Of a DNA stretch of 64,000 bases, positions 26,117-35,441 are shown piece by piece. A program made the position numbers and the translations under genes. The stretch comes from Micromonospora vinacea (lineage in GTDB: Bacteria; Actinomycetota; Actinomycetes; Mycobacteriales; Micromonosporaceae), in the NCBI RefSeq assembly GCF_015751785.1, contig NZ_JADOTY010000001.1, forward strand, positions 4,650,001 to 4,714,000, read 5' to 3'. The notes below the pieces were generated by a model that worked only from the letters and a program-made list of their open reading frames with translations, did not search any database and was not told the origin of the DNA. Positions within the stretch are counted from its first letter, which is position 1. Each line of letters opens with the position of its first letter.

Positions 26117-27043
26117 TCAGCAGTAGTCTTCCCTGCAGTTCCGCAGCCTGATTTCGCCACCCTTTCCGAGAGTGGCCGTCACGGACATGTCGCGTGGGTT
26201 CAGTCCGCTCAGTCTGGCGGCGCGCAGGAGTTCCGGTGCGAAGTCCACCTCGATCGTGGTGAAGGACTGGGGAGCGAGCGCGACTGTCACGTCGAAGGAG
26301 ACCGAGATCGACGCGACTTCCGTCGGGCCGCAGCCTGGTACTCGGATCCTGCCATCCACCGGCAGGCTGGCGGCCCCTCCGCTGCGAGCGGATTTCGCTG
26401 CGCCGGCCTCCTCGTCGGTTACCTCCTCGGCCGAGACCTCTTCCTGCGCCGAGCCGATGAACCGCTGATCCCGGCCCGACTTCAGATCCACCGCGCCTGT
26501 GATGGTGTAGGTGTGCCGGCCCTCTTTTCCCTGGCCATGGCAGGCATGCCGCACTCTCCGTTGTGACGTCACTTCCAGGTGGGTTACCAATCTGGGCCGG
26601 GCAGACGGGTTCTCGATCACGATCCGGGCCCGCCGGTAGCTCCGCTCAACCGGCGTGGTGGGCGAGGTGGGTGGCGGCGCCACCGCGAGGACCTGTTCGA
26701 TCCCCGAGTCCTCATCGGGCCAGCCGAACGCCTTGTGCAGGACGAAATTCCGCCCGGCGGGCACCGCGACGGCCATCACGGTGCCCAGCAAAACAGCTAC
26801 GGAGATGACCCTCAGCGACAGTACGAAGTGACGGGGGTGCCCCGCCAGGTCGCCGCGGATGGTGTGCCACAGGGTCAGGGCCGGCAGTGCCACCAGGAGC
26901 AGCACGCCGAGCAGCGTGGTGGAGACGGGCCTCCCGGCCAGCAGTGCAGCGGGAACCCCGGCGGCGGCGGTGACCAGCGTGACGGCCCACATGATCCGGT
27001 GATCGCGGCTGTCCTCTGGCCGACCCTGGCGATCATCGGTCAT
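26117..27043 (-). CDS. Hypothetical membrane protein with extracellular domain
   Basis: A 308-residue protein. Three hydrophobic segments fall in the first 110 residues (around 19-38, 42-60 and 78-98), followed by an approximately 200-residue extracytoplasmic region with immunoglobulin-like beta character and three Cys, two of them at the very end (NCREDYC). The ATG at 27043 has GGAGG five bases upstream; a longer frame lacks support. No family recognised. It converges on the GH3 operon and appears to stand alone. Confidence 0.6.
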   Translation of the reverse strand: MTDDRQGRPEDSRDHRIMWAVTLVTAAAGVPAALLAGRPVSTTLLGVLLLVALPALTLWHTIRGDLAGHPRHFVLSLRVISVAVLLGTVMAVAVPAGRNFVLHKAFGWPDEDSGIEQVLAVAPPPTSPTTPVERSYRRARIVIENPSARPRLVTHLEVTSQRRVRHACHGQGKEGRHTYTITGAVDLKSGRDQRFIGSAQEEVSAEEVTDEEAGAAKSARSGGAASLPVDGRIRVPGCGPTEVASISVSFDVTVALAPQSFTTIEVDFAPELLRAARLSGLNPRDMSVTATLGKGGEIRLRNCREDYC

Positions 27044-27383
27044 GTCGCCTCCGTGGCTGCTTGCGTCATCCATACGTCGAAGCTGATTCCACGTTACAAG
27101 CAGGGAGGAAATTCTCAGGGGCACGGCGCACTGCCCGCCCTGGCCTCAATCCGGCCGGCCGACTCTCCGCAGGCAGCCAAAGGTCGACATCAATGTCAAG
27201 CGCGTTTCAGAAACCTCCGAAACGCGTCTGTCGGCGCCCGGTCGGTACGTCCCCCAACTCCGGGTCAGCGACGGCACCGTCACCCAGAGAACCCCGGTCG
27301 TCCTCGACGTCCGGTCGTCCTGCTAGACGGCTGCTGGCGCCCCCCGCGCAGTCGAGGCGATGGACGCCAGCAGCGCCGACGTG
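27044..27383. other. Intergenic stretch with an inverted repeat
   Basis: No convincing gene. It contains the 8-bp inverted repeat CGCGTTTC / GAAACGCG (27201-27208 and 27219-27226) with a 10-base loop. On the minus strand this is followed directly by TTGACA, so it may be an operator or promoter element of the 26117-27043 gene, or the terminator of the gene at 27384. Confidence 0.4.
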
Positions 27384-28232
27384 TTACTCGTGGCGTGGGC
27401 CGAGCTGGCTGATCTCGTACCCGTCGGGGTAGCTCTTGGTCTTGATCCCGTCGACGAACAACGCGGTCGCCCGTGGCGCTCCGAACCACCGTTGCCACCG
27501 CGAGCGCGTCTTCAAGGCCAGGTGCAACCCGGCTCGGACCGGCCAGGCCGGCCTGTCGACCCGCGTCGCGCGCCGCAGCGGCGCGTCGTACATGGCGCTG
27601 ACCAGAGCGTTTCCCAGGGGCGCGAGCATCCGCGGGATCCGGGTGAGCATCAGCGTACGCGTGGCGCGTTCGATGGCCGCCGCGTCGTCGTTGGGCTGAA
27701 GGTGAACCGCGTCGTGCGCGTCGAACCAGGTCTCGAACTCGTCGTACGACCCGGGAATGTCGGTGATGCCCATCCGTCGGCCGAGTTCCCGGTAGAACAG
27801 GTACGTGGCGTGACGTTCGTGGCAGCAGGGTGGGCGCCAGCCGTACTCCTGCAACCACCGGGTGGGGATCACGACCAGGCAGCCGAGGACGTAGCGGAAG
27901 TCGTCGTTGCTGATGTCGTACGGACGGTGGAGCTGGTTGACCCGCCGCAACGCGTCGCGGCCCCGAGGCTGGTCGAAGCCGTTGAGCACCATCTCGTACA
28001 TCAGCAGGCCGGTGTCGTCGATCCGCTGCTGGGTGCGTTCGGTCAGCTCGCCCGTGGCGGTGTGCACGGCGGCGATGGCGGGGATGGAGAAGGACCTGTT
28101 GAAGGCGAGGTTGAGCCCGAGCTTCAGGTCCCACGGAAACTCGTAGCGCAGCATCGTCTGGTAGATGTCCAGGTAGTCGCGCTCCGGGTGGAGCGCGCGG
28201 GTACGGGTCAGGTTGTCGTAGCGGCCTCTCAT
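27384..28232 (-). CDS. MpaB/DUF2236 family oxygenase-like protein
   Basis: A 282-residue soluble protein of the DUF2236 (ER-bound oxygenase MpaB/MpaB', latex-clearing-protein-related) family. Typical features are RDYLDIYQTMLRYEFPWDLK near the N-terminus, TGLLMYEMVLNGFD, a run with CCHERHATYLFYRELGRRMG and GSYDEFETWFDAHDA, rich in conserved Arg, His and acidic residues. Some relatives bind haem b and cleave C-C bonds; the substrate here is unknown. The gene starts with a plain ATG; its upstream region carries a 13-bp inverted repeat. Confidence 0.8.
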   Translation of the reverse strand: MRGRYDNLTRTRALHPERDYLDIYQTMLRYEFPWDLKLGLNLAFNRSFSIPAIAAVHTATGELTERTQQRIDDTGLLMYEMVLNGFDQPRGRDALRRVNQLHRPYDISNDDFRYVLGCLVVIPTRWLQEYGWRPPCCHERHATYLFYRELGRRMGITDIPGSYDEFETWFDAHDAVHLQPNDDAAAIERATRTLMLTRIPRMLAPLGNALVSAMYDAPLRRATRVDRPAWPVRAGLHLALKTRSRWQRWFGAPRATALFVDGIKTKSYPDGYEISQLGPRHE

Positions 28233-28307
28233 CGGCGGGGGTCTCCAACTGTGGGATGTGGGGTGCCCGGAGCGGCGGGTTCTCGGGTCGCCGCTTGTTG
28301 GTGGGGG

Positions 28308-28359
28308 GTCGCTGGGCCGCTCCGGCAGAGGAACGTTCTTCTACCGGCGGCCCAGCGAC
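28308..28359 (-). terminator. Inverted repeat after the HAD-like gene
   Basis: Perfect 13-bp arms GTCGCTGGGCCGC (28308-28320) and GCGGCCCAGCGAC (28347-28359) separated by 26 bases. It is 30 bases past the stop of the minus-strand gene at 28390 and upstream of the MpaB-like gene. The loop is long for a terminator; it could instead be a regulatory repeat. Confidence 0.4.
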
Positions 28360-28389
28360 AGTGGCGCCGGACGTCACCCGGGAGCCGGC

Positions 28390-28830
28390 TCACGTGTCAG
28401 GTTCCTCCGCCGGACCGTGCCCACCCGTCCAGGTGACGGTGGTCAGCCGGGCGCCGAGTAACCGCCGCGCCCTGGCGGCCTGCCGCGGGTTCGCGTTTAC
28501 CAGCACGGGCTGCTCGGCAGCGCGGAGGATGGGCAGATCCGACAACGAGTCGCTGTAGGCCACCGGCCACGGTGGAGTCACCCCCTGGGCGGCGAGCTGA
28601 ACCATCTTGGTCGCCCCGTGGTTGTGCACGATCAGCCTCGGCCCGTGAATGCGCGAGGCCACGAGCTCGACCCCGGCGAGACCTGTCGCGTCGAGCACCG
28701 TACGCGCCAGGGTGTGCTCGCACGCCGTCACCACGATGACCCGGTCGCCTGCGGCGAGGTGGGTACGGATCATCCGCAGACCGGCCCCGATGATGCGCCC
28801 GGGCTCCCCGGTGCCGTGGCGGTTCGCCAT
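28390..28830 (-). CDS. HAD-superfamily phosphatase-like protein lacking motif I
   Basis: A 146-residue protein that covers only the C-terminal part of a HAD-IB (SerB-like) phosphatase. Motif II is in DRVIVVTACEHTLA, motif III Lys in HGATKMVQLAAQG and motif IV in AYSDSLSDLPILRAA. The N-terminal DxDGT motif with the nucleophile Asp is absent, and I could not find it in any frame upstream. Either the gene is a decayed remnant or it is a non-catalytic relative. The ATG has no good ribosome-binding site. Codon use is normal for the region. Confidence 0.55.
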   Translation of the reverse strand: MANRHGTGEPGRIIGAGLRMIRTHLAAGDRVIVVTACEHTLARTVLDATGLAGVELVASRIHGPRLIVHNHGATKMVQLAAQGVTPPWPVAYSDSLSDLPILRAAEQPVLVNANPRQAARARRLLGARLTTVTWTGGHGPAEEPDT

Positions 28831-28854
28831 GGGCCGAGTGTACGGGTGGCCGGG

Positions 28855-29079
28855 ATGTGTCAGGCGACGTCGGAGGCGCGGCGGCAGACCTTCCTGGCCG
28901 CCGCGCTGATGGTGGTCGGGGCGGTGGTGTTCATCGCCGCCACCGCTGGCTGGCGCGCCGCCACGTCGGGCTACGACGGCAGCGGCGCGCCAGCCAGCCG
29001 CGCTCAGTACGGGTATCCGGGGATGTTGAGCCGCACGCTGTACAGCCCGGAGTCGCCCCACGGACCCGACGTGATGTAG
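28855..29079 (+). CDS. Possible small single-helix membrane protein (uncertain)
   Basis: A 74-residue frame with strong third-position GC over its first 50 codons, beginning MCQATSEARRQTFLAAALMV and continuing into a clear membrane helix. The last 25 codons lie antisense to the 3' end of the lactonase gene, and a 17-bp inverted repeat falls within the frame. It is divergent from the HAD-like gene with only 24 bases between starts. It may be a real small membrane protein or the remnant of a longer gene; no family recognised. Confidence 0.3.
   Translation: MCQATSEARRQTFLAAALMVVGAVVFIAATAGWRAATSGYDGSGAPASRAQYGYPGMLSRTLYSPESPHGPDVM
28945..28998 (-). terminator. Strong hairpin after the SMP-30 lactonase gene
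   Basis: Perfect 17-bp inverted repeat GCTGGCTGGCGCGCCGC (28945-28961) and its complement (28982-28998), loop 20 bases, starting 5 bases past the stop codon of the minus-strand gene. It is the longest perfect stem I found in the window. Confidence 0.6.
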
Positions 29080-30050
29080 AGGGTCTGCCGGTCCGGGCCG
29101 CCGAACGCCACGTTCGTGGTGCCGGAGTTGCCGGGCCGGATCGTGCCGAGCTGGGTGCCCGTGGGGGAGTAGACGTGGACCAGGGAGTCCCCGCCCGAGG
29201 TCCAGTACACGTTGCCGGCGCAGTCGATCGTGCCGCCGTCCGGACCGCCGATGTAGTTCACGAAGACGCTGCGGGCGCCGATGCTGCCGTCGGGCTGGAC
29301 CACGTACTTGTAGATCTTGTTCTCGGAGTAGGCGCCCACGTACAGCGCGGACCCGTCCGGGGAGAGCGAGATGCCGTTGGGTTGGCGCAACCGGTCGTCG
29401 ACAAGCGACACCTGACCGTTGGAGACGCGGAAGACGCTGGTACGCCCGCTCATCTGGTCCGGGCGGTTGCCGCGCTGGAAGTTGGGGTCGGTGAAGTAGA
29501 CGACGCCGTCGGAGCGGACCGCGACATCGTTCGGCGAATTGAACGCCCGGCCCTGGTAGTTGGCCGCGACGGTGCTGCGGGCCCGGTCGCTCAGGCGGTA
29601 CGCGGACACGCTCCGCTGGTCGTGGGTGGCCGCGACGAGCTGCTGGGCGTCGGCGCTGAGCGCCAGGCCGTTGCTGCCGGCGTTGGCGATGAACGTGTCG
29701 AAGGTCGCCGGCGGGGTGAACCGGCGGATCGTCGACGGCTGGACGTTGTACGGCCCGGTGCCGCCGGCCATGTCGGACATCAGCAGGTAGCCACCGTCGG
29801 CGACCCAGACCGGCCCTTCGAGGAACGTGAATCCGCCCCGGATCCGTGGGGCCGTCAGGGTGCTGGCCGGCAGCGGTGGGCCGTAACTGGCCCCCGTCGG
29901 GCAGACCCCGGGCGGTGGGCCGGGCGGACCGGCGAGCGCGGCGTGAGCGCTGACCTGCTCGGCGTTGGCGGCAGCACCGGCGGGCAGTGTGGTGGCGCTG
30001 ACCGCGAGGCACAGGCCGGCCAGTGCGGCAATGGTTGGACGCCAGGTCAT
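29004..30050 (-). CDS. Secreted SMP-30/gluconolactonase-like protein
   Basis: A 348-residue exported six-bladed beta-propeller. The signal peptide ends near Ala-Gly-Ala-Ala-Ala at about residue 27. SMP-30/LRE signatures are FTFLEGPVWVADGGYLLMSD, GRAFNSPNDVAVRSDGVVYF, RLRQPNGISLSPDGSALYVG and PDGGTIDCAGNVYWTSGG; the Glu, Asn and Asp in these blocks are the usual metal ligands. Expected activity is hydrolysis of sugar lactones outside the cell, which would suit the secreted sugar dehydrogenase at 2064. Ends at a strong hairpin. Confidence 0.82.
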   Translation of the reverse strand: MTWRPTIAALAGLCLAVSATTLPAGAAANAEQVSAHAALAGPPGPPPGVCPTGASYGPPLPASTLTAPRIRGGFTFLEGPVWVADGGYLLMSDMAGGTGPYNVQPSTIRRFTPPATFDTFIANAGSNGLALSADAQQLVAATHDQRSVSAYRLSDRARSTVAANYQGRAFNSPNDVAVRSDGVVYFTDPNFQRGNRPDQMSGRTSVFRVSNGQVSLVDDRLRQPNGISLSPDGSALYVGAYSENKIYKYVVQPDGSIGARSVFVNYIGGPDGGTIDCAGNVYWTSGGDSLVHVYSPTGTQLGTIRPGNSGTTNVAFGGPDRQTLYITSGPWGDSGLYSVRLNIPGYPY

Positions 30051-30333
30051 CGATTACTCCAATCGGCGTCGAGGGTTGCGATGGCCGGCGTGCGAGGTCG
30101 GTGGCTGGCACGGCGTGAGGGCGGGCCGTCGATGTGGATATTCGGGAGCCTAGGTCATTGACCAGCGACCCGCAGCAATCTTTCGCCGTCGTCTCCGAAA
30201 CGGATCGGAGCCCACACACAAAGACGCAGGTCAATGCCAAAGAGCGCCGGAGAATCCTTCCGGTACGACCACAGTGGACAAATCAGCGGTGGCCCGGGTC
30301 GTCGGGCCGGACGCGGGGAAATAGGCTCGGGTC

Positions 30334-31512
30334 ATGACTGGCCTGCTCAGTGGTGCCCCAACCGCCGTCAACCCCCTCCGCCAGCTCACGATCGACCAGC
30401 TCCGGCAACGGACGAGCCTCAAGTGGCGGGAGTACCCCGACGACGTGCTGCCCCTCTGGGTGGCGGAGATGGACGTGCCCCTGGCCGAGCCGGTCGCCCG
30501 GGCGATCACCGACGCCGTCGCGCGCGGTGACACCGGCTACACCGCCGGCACGGCGTACCCGCAGGCGTTGGCCGAGTTCGCCGCGCGGCGGTGGGGTTGG
30601 GACGGGCTGGCCGTGGAGCGCACCGCGCTGGTGCCCGACGTCATGCACGGTGTCGTCGAGGCGCTGCGGCTGGTCACCGAGCCAGGGGACGCGGTGATCG
30701 TCAACTGCCCGGTCTACCCGCCGTTCTACGAGTCCGCGGCGCACGCCGACCGCCGGATCGTGGAGGCGCCGCTCGGCGAGGCCCTGCGGATCGACCTCGA
30801 CGCGCTCGAGGACGCGTTCCGGCGGGCCCGCACCGGTGGACGGCCGGCGGCGTACCTGCTCTGCAGCCCGCACAACCCGACCGGCGTCGTGCACAGCGCG
30901 GCCGAGCTGACCGCCGTCGCCGGTCTGGCCCAGCGGCACGGGGTGCGGGTGGTCGCCGACGAGATCCACGCGCCGGTGGTGGCTGAGGGAGCGCGGTTCG
31001 TGCCGTACCTCTCGGTGCCCGGCGCGGAGAACGGCCTGTCGCTGATGTCGGCCTCCAAGGGGTGGAATCTGTCCGGTCTGCGCGGTGGGCTCCTCGTCGC
31101 CGGTCCGGCCGCGGCCGAAGACCTCGCCCGCGTCCCGTTCGGGGTCAGCGTCAGCACCAGCCACCTCGGCGTGATCGCCCACACCGCGGCCTTCCGCGAC
31201 GGCGGCGAGTGGCTCGACACCCTGTTGACCGGCCTGGACGACAACCGCCGACTGCTGTCCGCGCTGCTCGCCGAGCACCTGCCGTCCGTCCGGTACCAAC
31301 CTGGTCAGGCCACCTACCTGGCCTGGCTCGACTGCCGCGCCCTGGGCCTCGGCGACGACCCGGCCACCGTGTTTCTCGATCGTGGCCGGGTGGCGCTCAA
31401 CCCTGGATCGGCCTTCGGGACCGGCGGTGGGGGGCACGTGAGACTGAACCTGGCCACCGCACCGGAGCTCATCACCGAAGCGGTACGCCGGATGACCAGC
31501 GCCGTCGGCTGA
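30334..31512 (+). CDS. MalY/PatB-type PLP aminotransferase (C-S lyase)
   Basis: A 392-residue cytoplasmic fold-type I PLP enzyme of the MalY/PatB branch, usually cystathionine beta-lyase. Branch markers are [56 protein letters not shown] and the PLP lysine in [12 protein letters not shown]. Position 30334 ATG follows a short gap from the divergent lactonase gene. It is followed after 39 bases by the SWIM gene, without evidence of a functional link. Methionine or sulfur metabolism is the probable role. Confidence 0.85.
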   Translation: MTGLLSGAPTAVNPLRQLTIDQLRQRTSLKWREYPDDVLPLWVAEMDVPLAEPVARAITDAVARGDTGYTAGTAYPQALAEFAARRWGWDGLAVERTALVPDVMHGVVEALRLVTEPGDAVIVNCPVYPPFYESAAHADRRIVEAPLGEALRIDLDALEDAFRRARTGGRPAAYLLCSPHNPTGVVHSAAELTAVAGLAQRHGVRVVADEIHAPVVAEGARFVPYLSVPGAENGLSLMSASKGWNLSGLRGGLLVAGPAAAEDLARVPFGVSVSTSHLGVIAHTAAFRDGGEWLDTLLTGLDDNRRLLSALLAEHLPSVRYQPGQATYLAWLDCRALGLGDDPATVFLDRGRVALNPGSAFGTGGGGHVRLNLATAPELITEAVRRMTSAVG

Positions 31513-31551
31513 GACCGGCCAGGTGTCGGTCGGTGGCTCTACGGTGTGCCC

Positions 31552-32877
31552 GTGAACGCCGTCCAGACGTACCGATATCTCCAGCCGTCCGCTCTGCGTA
31601 CCGCTGGCCTCGACCTTCAGACCAGCGGCGGCCCGGCGGCCAATCCGCGCTTCTTCTCCGGGTTTCTCACCACCCCGGCAGCGGCGGCGGGCGGGCTGCT
31701 CGCCGTGGCCGAGGTGGCCCGTACCCGTTACCACCAGCCGGTCAGCCCGGCGAGCCTCGACCCGGTGGTGACGGGCAGCCGGGAGCGGCTGCGATTCGAG
31801 TCCTTCTCCGGCTGTTGCGGGGTGTACGCCCGGATGGACGTGCTCCCGGCCGGCTTCGACGGTGAGATCGCCGGGCACGGCACGACAAACGTGGACGTCA
31901 ACCCGCCGCTGCGGGAGGCCCTCGCCCGGGTGGGTGGCATCGAGCCGTTGCACCTGGCCGTCGGCCCGGACGACCTCACCGTCTCCACCATGGAGGGTGC
32001 GGTGGTGGAGCGGAAGGTCCCGCTGCCGGGGCGTTGGATGCGCGGTTTCGCCGAGGTGCACGTGCTCACCGCCGGCTTCGAGCCGCGCGCCGAGATCCCC
32101 GCCGCCGAGGCCACGGCGTTCCTGCGCCGGTTGCCCGGGAGCAGCGACCGTTCAGTGCTGTGGGCGGTGCCGGCCGGGCGTACCCTCCGCCTGACCTCAC
32201 GCCCGACGCCGGGGGCGGTCTGTCTGGCCGGCGCGGGGCGGCTCGCGGCGCTACGCGGGCTGCTCCGGCACGCCCGCACCCTGCGGGTGTACGGGCCAGC
32301 GGTGCGCGCCGGCTCACCGGCGGTGCCGAGCACGTGGGAACTGGACACCGGGTCCTTGCGGCTGTCGCTGACCCTCTCGCCCGAGCCGTACCGGGGATTC
32401 TCCGGCGAGGGGGCCGCGTTGCTCGCGCTCGCCAGCGACGAGGTGATCGACGACGCGGAGCTGGTCGGTGCCCTGCTCTCCTGGGATCCGACGATCGACG
32501 TCGCCGCGCTGGCCGAGGCGACCGGCCTGTCCGACGACCGGGTCCGCGCGGCCCTGGCCCAGCTCGGCACCGCCGGCCGGGTCGGCTACGACGTCGCCGA
32601 CGCCGGGTACTTCCACCGGGTCATGCCGCACGACGCCGGCCGAGCCGAGCGGGACAATCCCCGGCTGGTCGGCGCGCGCACGCTGGTCGAGCGGGGCGCG
32701 GTCCGCCGCGACGGCGATCATGCCACGGTACGCAGCGGCGACGACGACTACCGCGTCCGCCGACTTCCCGACGGGAACCTCACCTGCACCTGCCGGTGGT
32801 GGGGGAAGTACCGGGGACAGCGCGGCCCGTGCAAGCACGCCCTCGCGGTGTCCATGCTGGCGGAGGTGGCGGTGTGA
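31552..32877 (+). CDS. SWIM zinc-finger protein
   Basis: A 441-residue soluble protein ending in a SWIM zinc finger, with C412, C414, C427 and H429 as ligands (CTCRWWG ... GPCKHALAV). The upstream 400 residues are beta-rich and contain no enzymatic motif I can name. SWIM domains bind nucleic acid or protein. The GTG at 31552 is chosen; another in-frame GTG is two codons earlier. Its stop overlaps the start of the DUF6493 gene (GTGA), a pairing I know from other actinomycetes, so the two almost certainly work together. No MoxR or vWA gene, seen beside some SWIM systems, is nearby. Confidence 0.8.
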   Translation: MNAVQTYRYLQPSALRTAGLDLQTSGGPAANPRFFSGFLTTPAAAAGGLLAVAEVARTRYHQPVSPASLDPVVTGSRERLRFESFSGCCGVYARMDVLPAGFDGEIAGHGTTNVDVNPPLREALARVGGIEPLHLAVGPDDLTVSTMEGAVVERKVPLPGRWMRGFAEVHVLTAGFEPRAEIPAAEATAFLRRLPGSSDRSVLWAVPAGRTLRLTSRPTPGAVCLAGAGRLAALRGLLRHARTLRVYGPAVRAGSPAVPSTWELDTGSLRLSLTLSPEPYRGFSGEGAALLALASDEVIDDAELVGALLSWDPTIDVAALAEATGLSDDRVRAALAQLGTAGRVGYDVADAGYFHRVMPHDAGRAERDNPRLVGARTLVERGAVRRDGDHATVRSGDDDYRVRRLPDGNLTCTCRWWGKYRGQRGPCKHALAVSMLAEVAV

Positions 32878-35423
32878 CGGACTTCTTCAGGGCACTGAGC
32901 CGCGGCGATGTGACGACCGTCGGGTCGATGCTGCACACCCTGGACGATCCGGCTCGGCGGGCGCTCGGTGACGAACTGATCGCCCATGTCCGACAACGGC
33001 GCGACCACTGGGCGTGGGGGAGTGAGGCGACCGCGCTGGCGGTCGCCGCGGTGGGCACGCTGAGCACCGCGACGAAGGCCGCCGCCCTGCTCGGCAGGCA
33101 GTCGATCATGTTGACGGATGCCGACCCCGAGCCGGTGGTTGCCGCGGCCCGACAGCGAGGAGTGCCCTGGCTGGCCGACCTGGCGTACCGGCTGGCCGAG
33201 CGGCTGCCCCGCAGCCGAGCGTGGGACGGTTGGCGCTTCGTCGCCGGGCTGTTGCTGGCGGAGAAGGTGCCGCCGCCGACCGGCGACGCGTTCGTCGTCG
33301 GCTGGGCGCAGTCGATGTGGTGGCAACGGTCGTCCGACGAGCAACGGCGGGCACCGCTGCTCGACCGGCTGCGCGCCGACCCGTTCCTGGACGTGCTGCT
33401 GCCGCGCCTGTTCGATGTCGACGGGATCGGCACCGACCTGGGGTTCGGCGGCGGCGGGCGGGCGGTGCCCGCGACGCTGGCCGCACTCGCGGCGGAGGGG
33501 CGGCTCGACCGGGCCGTGCTCCTGGACGGGGTGCTGGGTCGGCTGCTGCGCGGTGACCGGCCGGGCGCGCTGCGTCCGTTCCTCGCCCTGCACGAAGAGC
33601 TTCGACCCAGCCCGGACGAGGTGGCCGCGCGGGCGAGCGGATACCTGCGGTTGCTCGCCGACGGGCCCGGGCCGGTGGCCGGCCTCGCGCAGCGAGCGCT
33701 GCGCGACGCGGACGGGCCGGTGGAGTTCGAGTCGTTGCTGGACACCTCGCGGGTCGTGCTGGGCCGGCCGGAGAAGACGCTGGTGCGGGCACAGCTGTCC
33801 TGGCTGGACCGACTGGCCCGGCACAACCCCGATCGGGCGGCCGACATCGCCGAGGTCCTCGCCTCGGGCACCGAACACCCGGCCGCCGACCTAAGCGACC
33901 GCGCGACGGCGTTGGCCCAGCGGTACGGCCACCGGCCGGTCGCCACTGTCACCGTGAGGGTGGCCGGCGACGAGCTACCCCCGCCGGTGTCGCCCGCGCT
34001 CGCCGCACCGCCGATCACCGAGGTGGACGAGCTCGTCGAGGAGGTCTCCGGGCTGCTCACCCCACGCCGGTCCGCGTTGACAGTGGAACGGGTCCTGGAC
34101 GGGCTGGTTCGGTTGACCACCACCGACCGGGACCGGCTGTCCACCGCCCTGCTGCCGGTGCTGCGGCGGGGCCAGGCGGGTGCCTGGGACAACATGTGGT
34201 CGCAGTTCAACGTGTCGGTCCAGCTCAACGGCGTCCTGCTGGCCGCCGCCGCGCCGTCCGAGGCGACCAGCCGCCGCGACCAGTGGTCCAGCATCCTCAG
34301 CCAGTTACTGCCCCGGACGTTGCGCCCGTTCCGCCGCCGGTCGGCCGTCGACCCGCCGCTCCAGTCCGCGCTCACGCTTGTCTACTGCGCCCGGCTCGCG
34401 GAGATCGGACAGCGCCTGGACGGGCGGGACGACCCCGGCCTGCTGGCCGCCCCGACCTGCGCCACCGGTGCCCTTGACCCGACCGCGCTCTACGAACGGG
34501 TGGCCGCCCTCGGCGACCGCCCGGTGTGGCGGTGGGATCTCACCCAGGCCCTGCTGCGACTGCCCGCCGGCGTGGACGAGTCGCTGGCGAGCCGGGCCGC
34601 CGCGCTCGGCACTGCGGCCGGCGACGAGCTGGCCGGGTGGCTGCGCGGTGACGCCCTGCCGGCAACGGTCCAGCAGTTGGTGACGGTCGACCGACGCGAG
34701 CGCAGGCACACCTACGACTTCGGCTACGACGGGCTACCCGTGCGGCGCACCCTCGTCACGACTGCCCCACCCGAGGAGGTCGCGGATCCGCTCGGGCTGC
34801 TCACCGTCCGGGCACGGCCGATCGGACGAGGGCCGGGCGACTCGAGCAACCTGTGGCCGGCGCTGCTACCAGGGCACCGGGGGCTGGTCGCCGCCCACCT
34901 GCTGCCCGAGTTCGCCAGCGCGGCGCAGCAGGACGCCCAGGATGCCGCCGCGATCCTGCCGGTACTCGCCGAGTGTGCCGGCGCGGGTGGTCCGGCGCTC
35001 GACCTGGCGCTGGCCTACGGGCTGTGCGCCCGGCACGAGGTGGACCGGGTGGCCGCCCTCGACGCCCTGCTGATGCTGGCGGCCGCTGGTGACCTTGATG
35101 CTCCGGGTGTCGGCGGCCAGTTGGGCGCACTGGCGGCCGACGGCCAGGTGACGCTGACCAGGGTGGTCACACCGCTGCGCGACGCGATCGCCGCCGGTGC
35201 CCGGCTGAGCGTCTGGCGGTTGCTCGCCGCCGCGTTGCCACCGATGCTGGCGGCGCCGGCCCCGCCTCGCGGCATGCCCGACCTGCTGGCCCTGGCGGCC
35301 GAGACGGCCAGGGCCACCGGCGTGCTCATCGAGGTGCCAGGGCTGGCGGACGTGGTGGCGCGCGGCGGCACGAGTCGGTTGGTGACCGAGGCTCGCCGAC
35401 TCGCCACCGCACTGACCGCCTGA
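32874..35423 (+). CDS. DUF6493 family protein
   Basis: An 849-residue soluble, almost entirely helical protein rich in Ala, Leu and Arg, which looks like a long HEAT/ARM-like solenoid. No nuclease, ATPase or protease motif is visible. DUF6493 proteins are known as partners of SWIM zinc-finger genes; the function is unknown. GTG start inside the stop of the SWIM gene. The frame is open far upstream only because it overlaps that gene out of phase. Transcription probably ends at the hairpin 19 bases after the stop. Confidence 0.78.
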   Translation: MTDFFRALSRGDVTTVGSMLHTLDDPARRALGDELIAHVRQRRDHWAWGSEATALAVAAVGTLSTATKAAALLGRQSIMLTDADPEPVVAAARQRGVPWLADLAYRLAERLPRSRAWDGWRFVAGLLLAEKVPPPTGDAFVVGWAQSMWWQRSSDEQRRAPLLDRLRADPFLDVLLPRLFDVDGIGTDLGFGGGGRAVPATLAALAAEGRLDRAVLLDGVLGRLLRGDRPGALRPFLALHEELRPSPDEVAARASGYLRLLADGPGPVAGLAQRALRDADGPVEFESLLDTSRVVLGRPEKTLVRAQLSWLDRLARHNPDRAADIAEVLASGTEHPAADLSDRATALAQRYGHRPVATVTVRVAGDELPPPVSPALAAPPITEVDELVEEVSGLLTPRRSALTVERVLDGLVRLTTTDRDRLSTALLPVLRRGQAGAWDNMWSQFNVSVQLNGVLLAAAAPSEATSRRDQWSSILSQLLPRTLRPFRRRSAVDPPLQSALTLVYCARLAEIGQRLDGRDDPGLLAAPTCATGALDPTALYERVAALGDRPVWRWDLTQALLRLPAGVDESLASRAAALGTAAGDELAGWLRGDALPATVQQLVTVDRRERRHTYDFGYDGLPVRRTLVTTAPPEEVADPLGLLTVRARPIGRGPGDSSNLWPALLPGHRGLVAAHLLPEFASAAQQDAQDAAAILPVLAECAGAGGPALDLALAYGLCARHEVDRVAALDALLMLAAAGDLDAPGVGGQLGALAADGQVTLTRVVTPLRDAIAAGARLSVWRLLAAALPPMLAAPAPPRGMPDLLALAAETARATGVLIEVPGLADVVARGGTSRLVTEARRLATALTA

Positions 35424-35441
35424 AAGCTGCTCCGCCCGCAC

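Noticed and set aside
28390-30240. A 616-codon frame that would extend the HAD-like gene upstream
   Set aside because: The N-terminal 470 codons run antisense-free but out of phase over the lactonase gene and have the composition of a shadow; no DxDGT motif is present in them.
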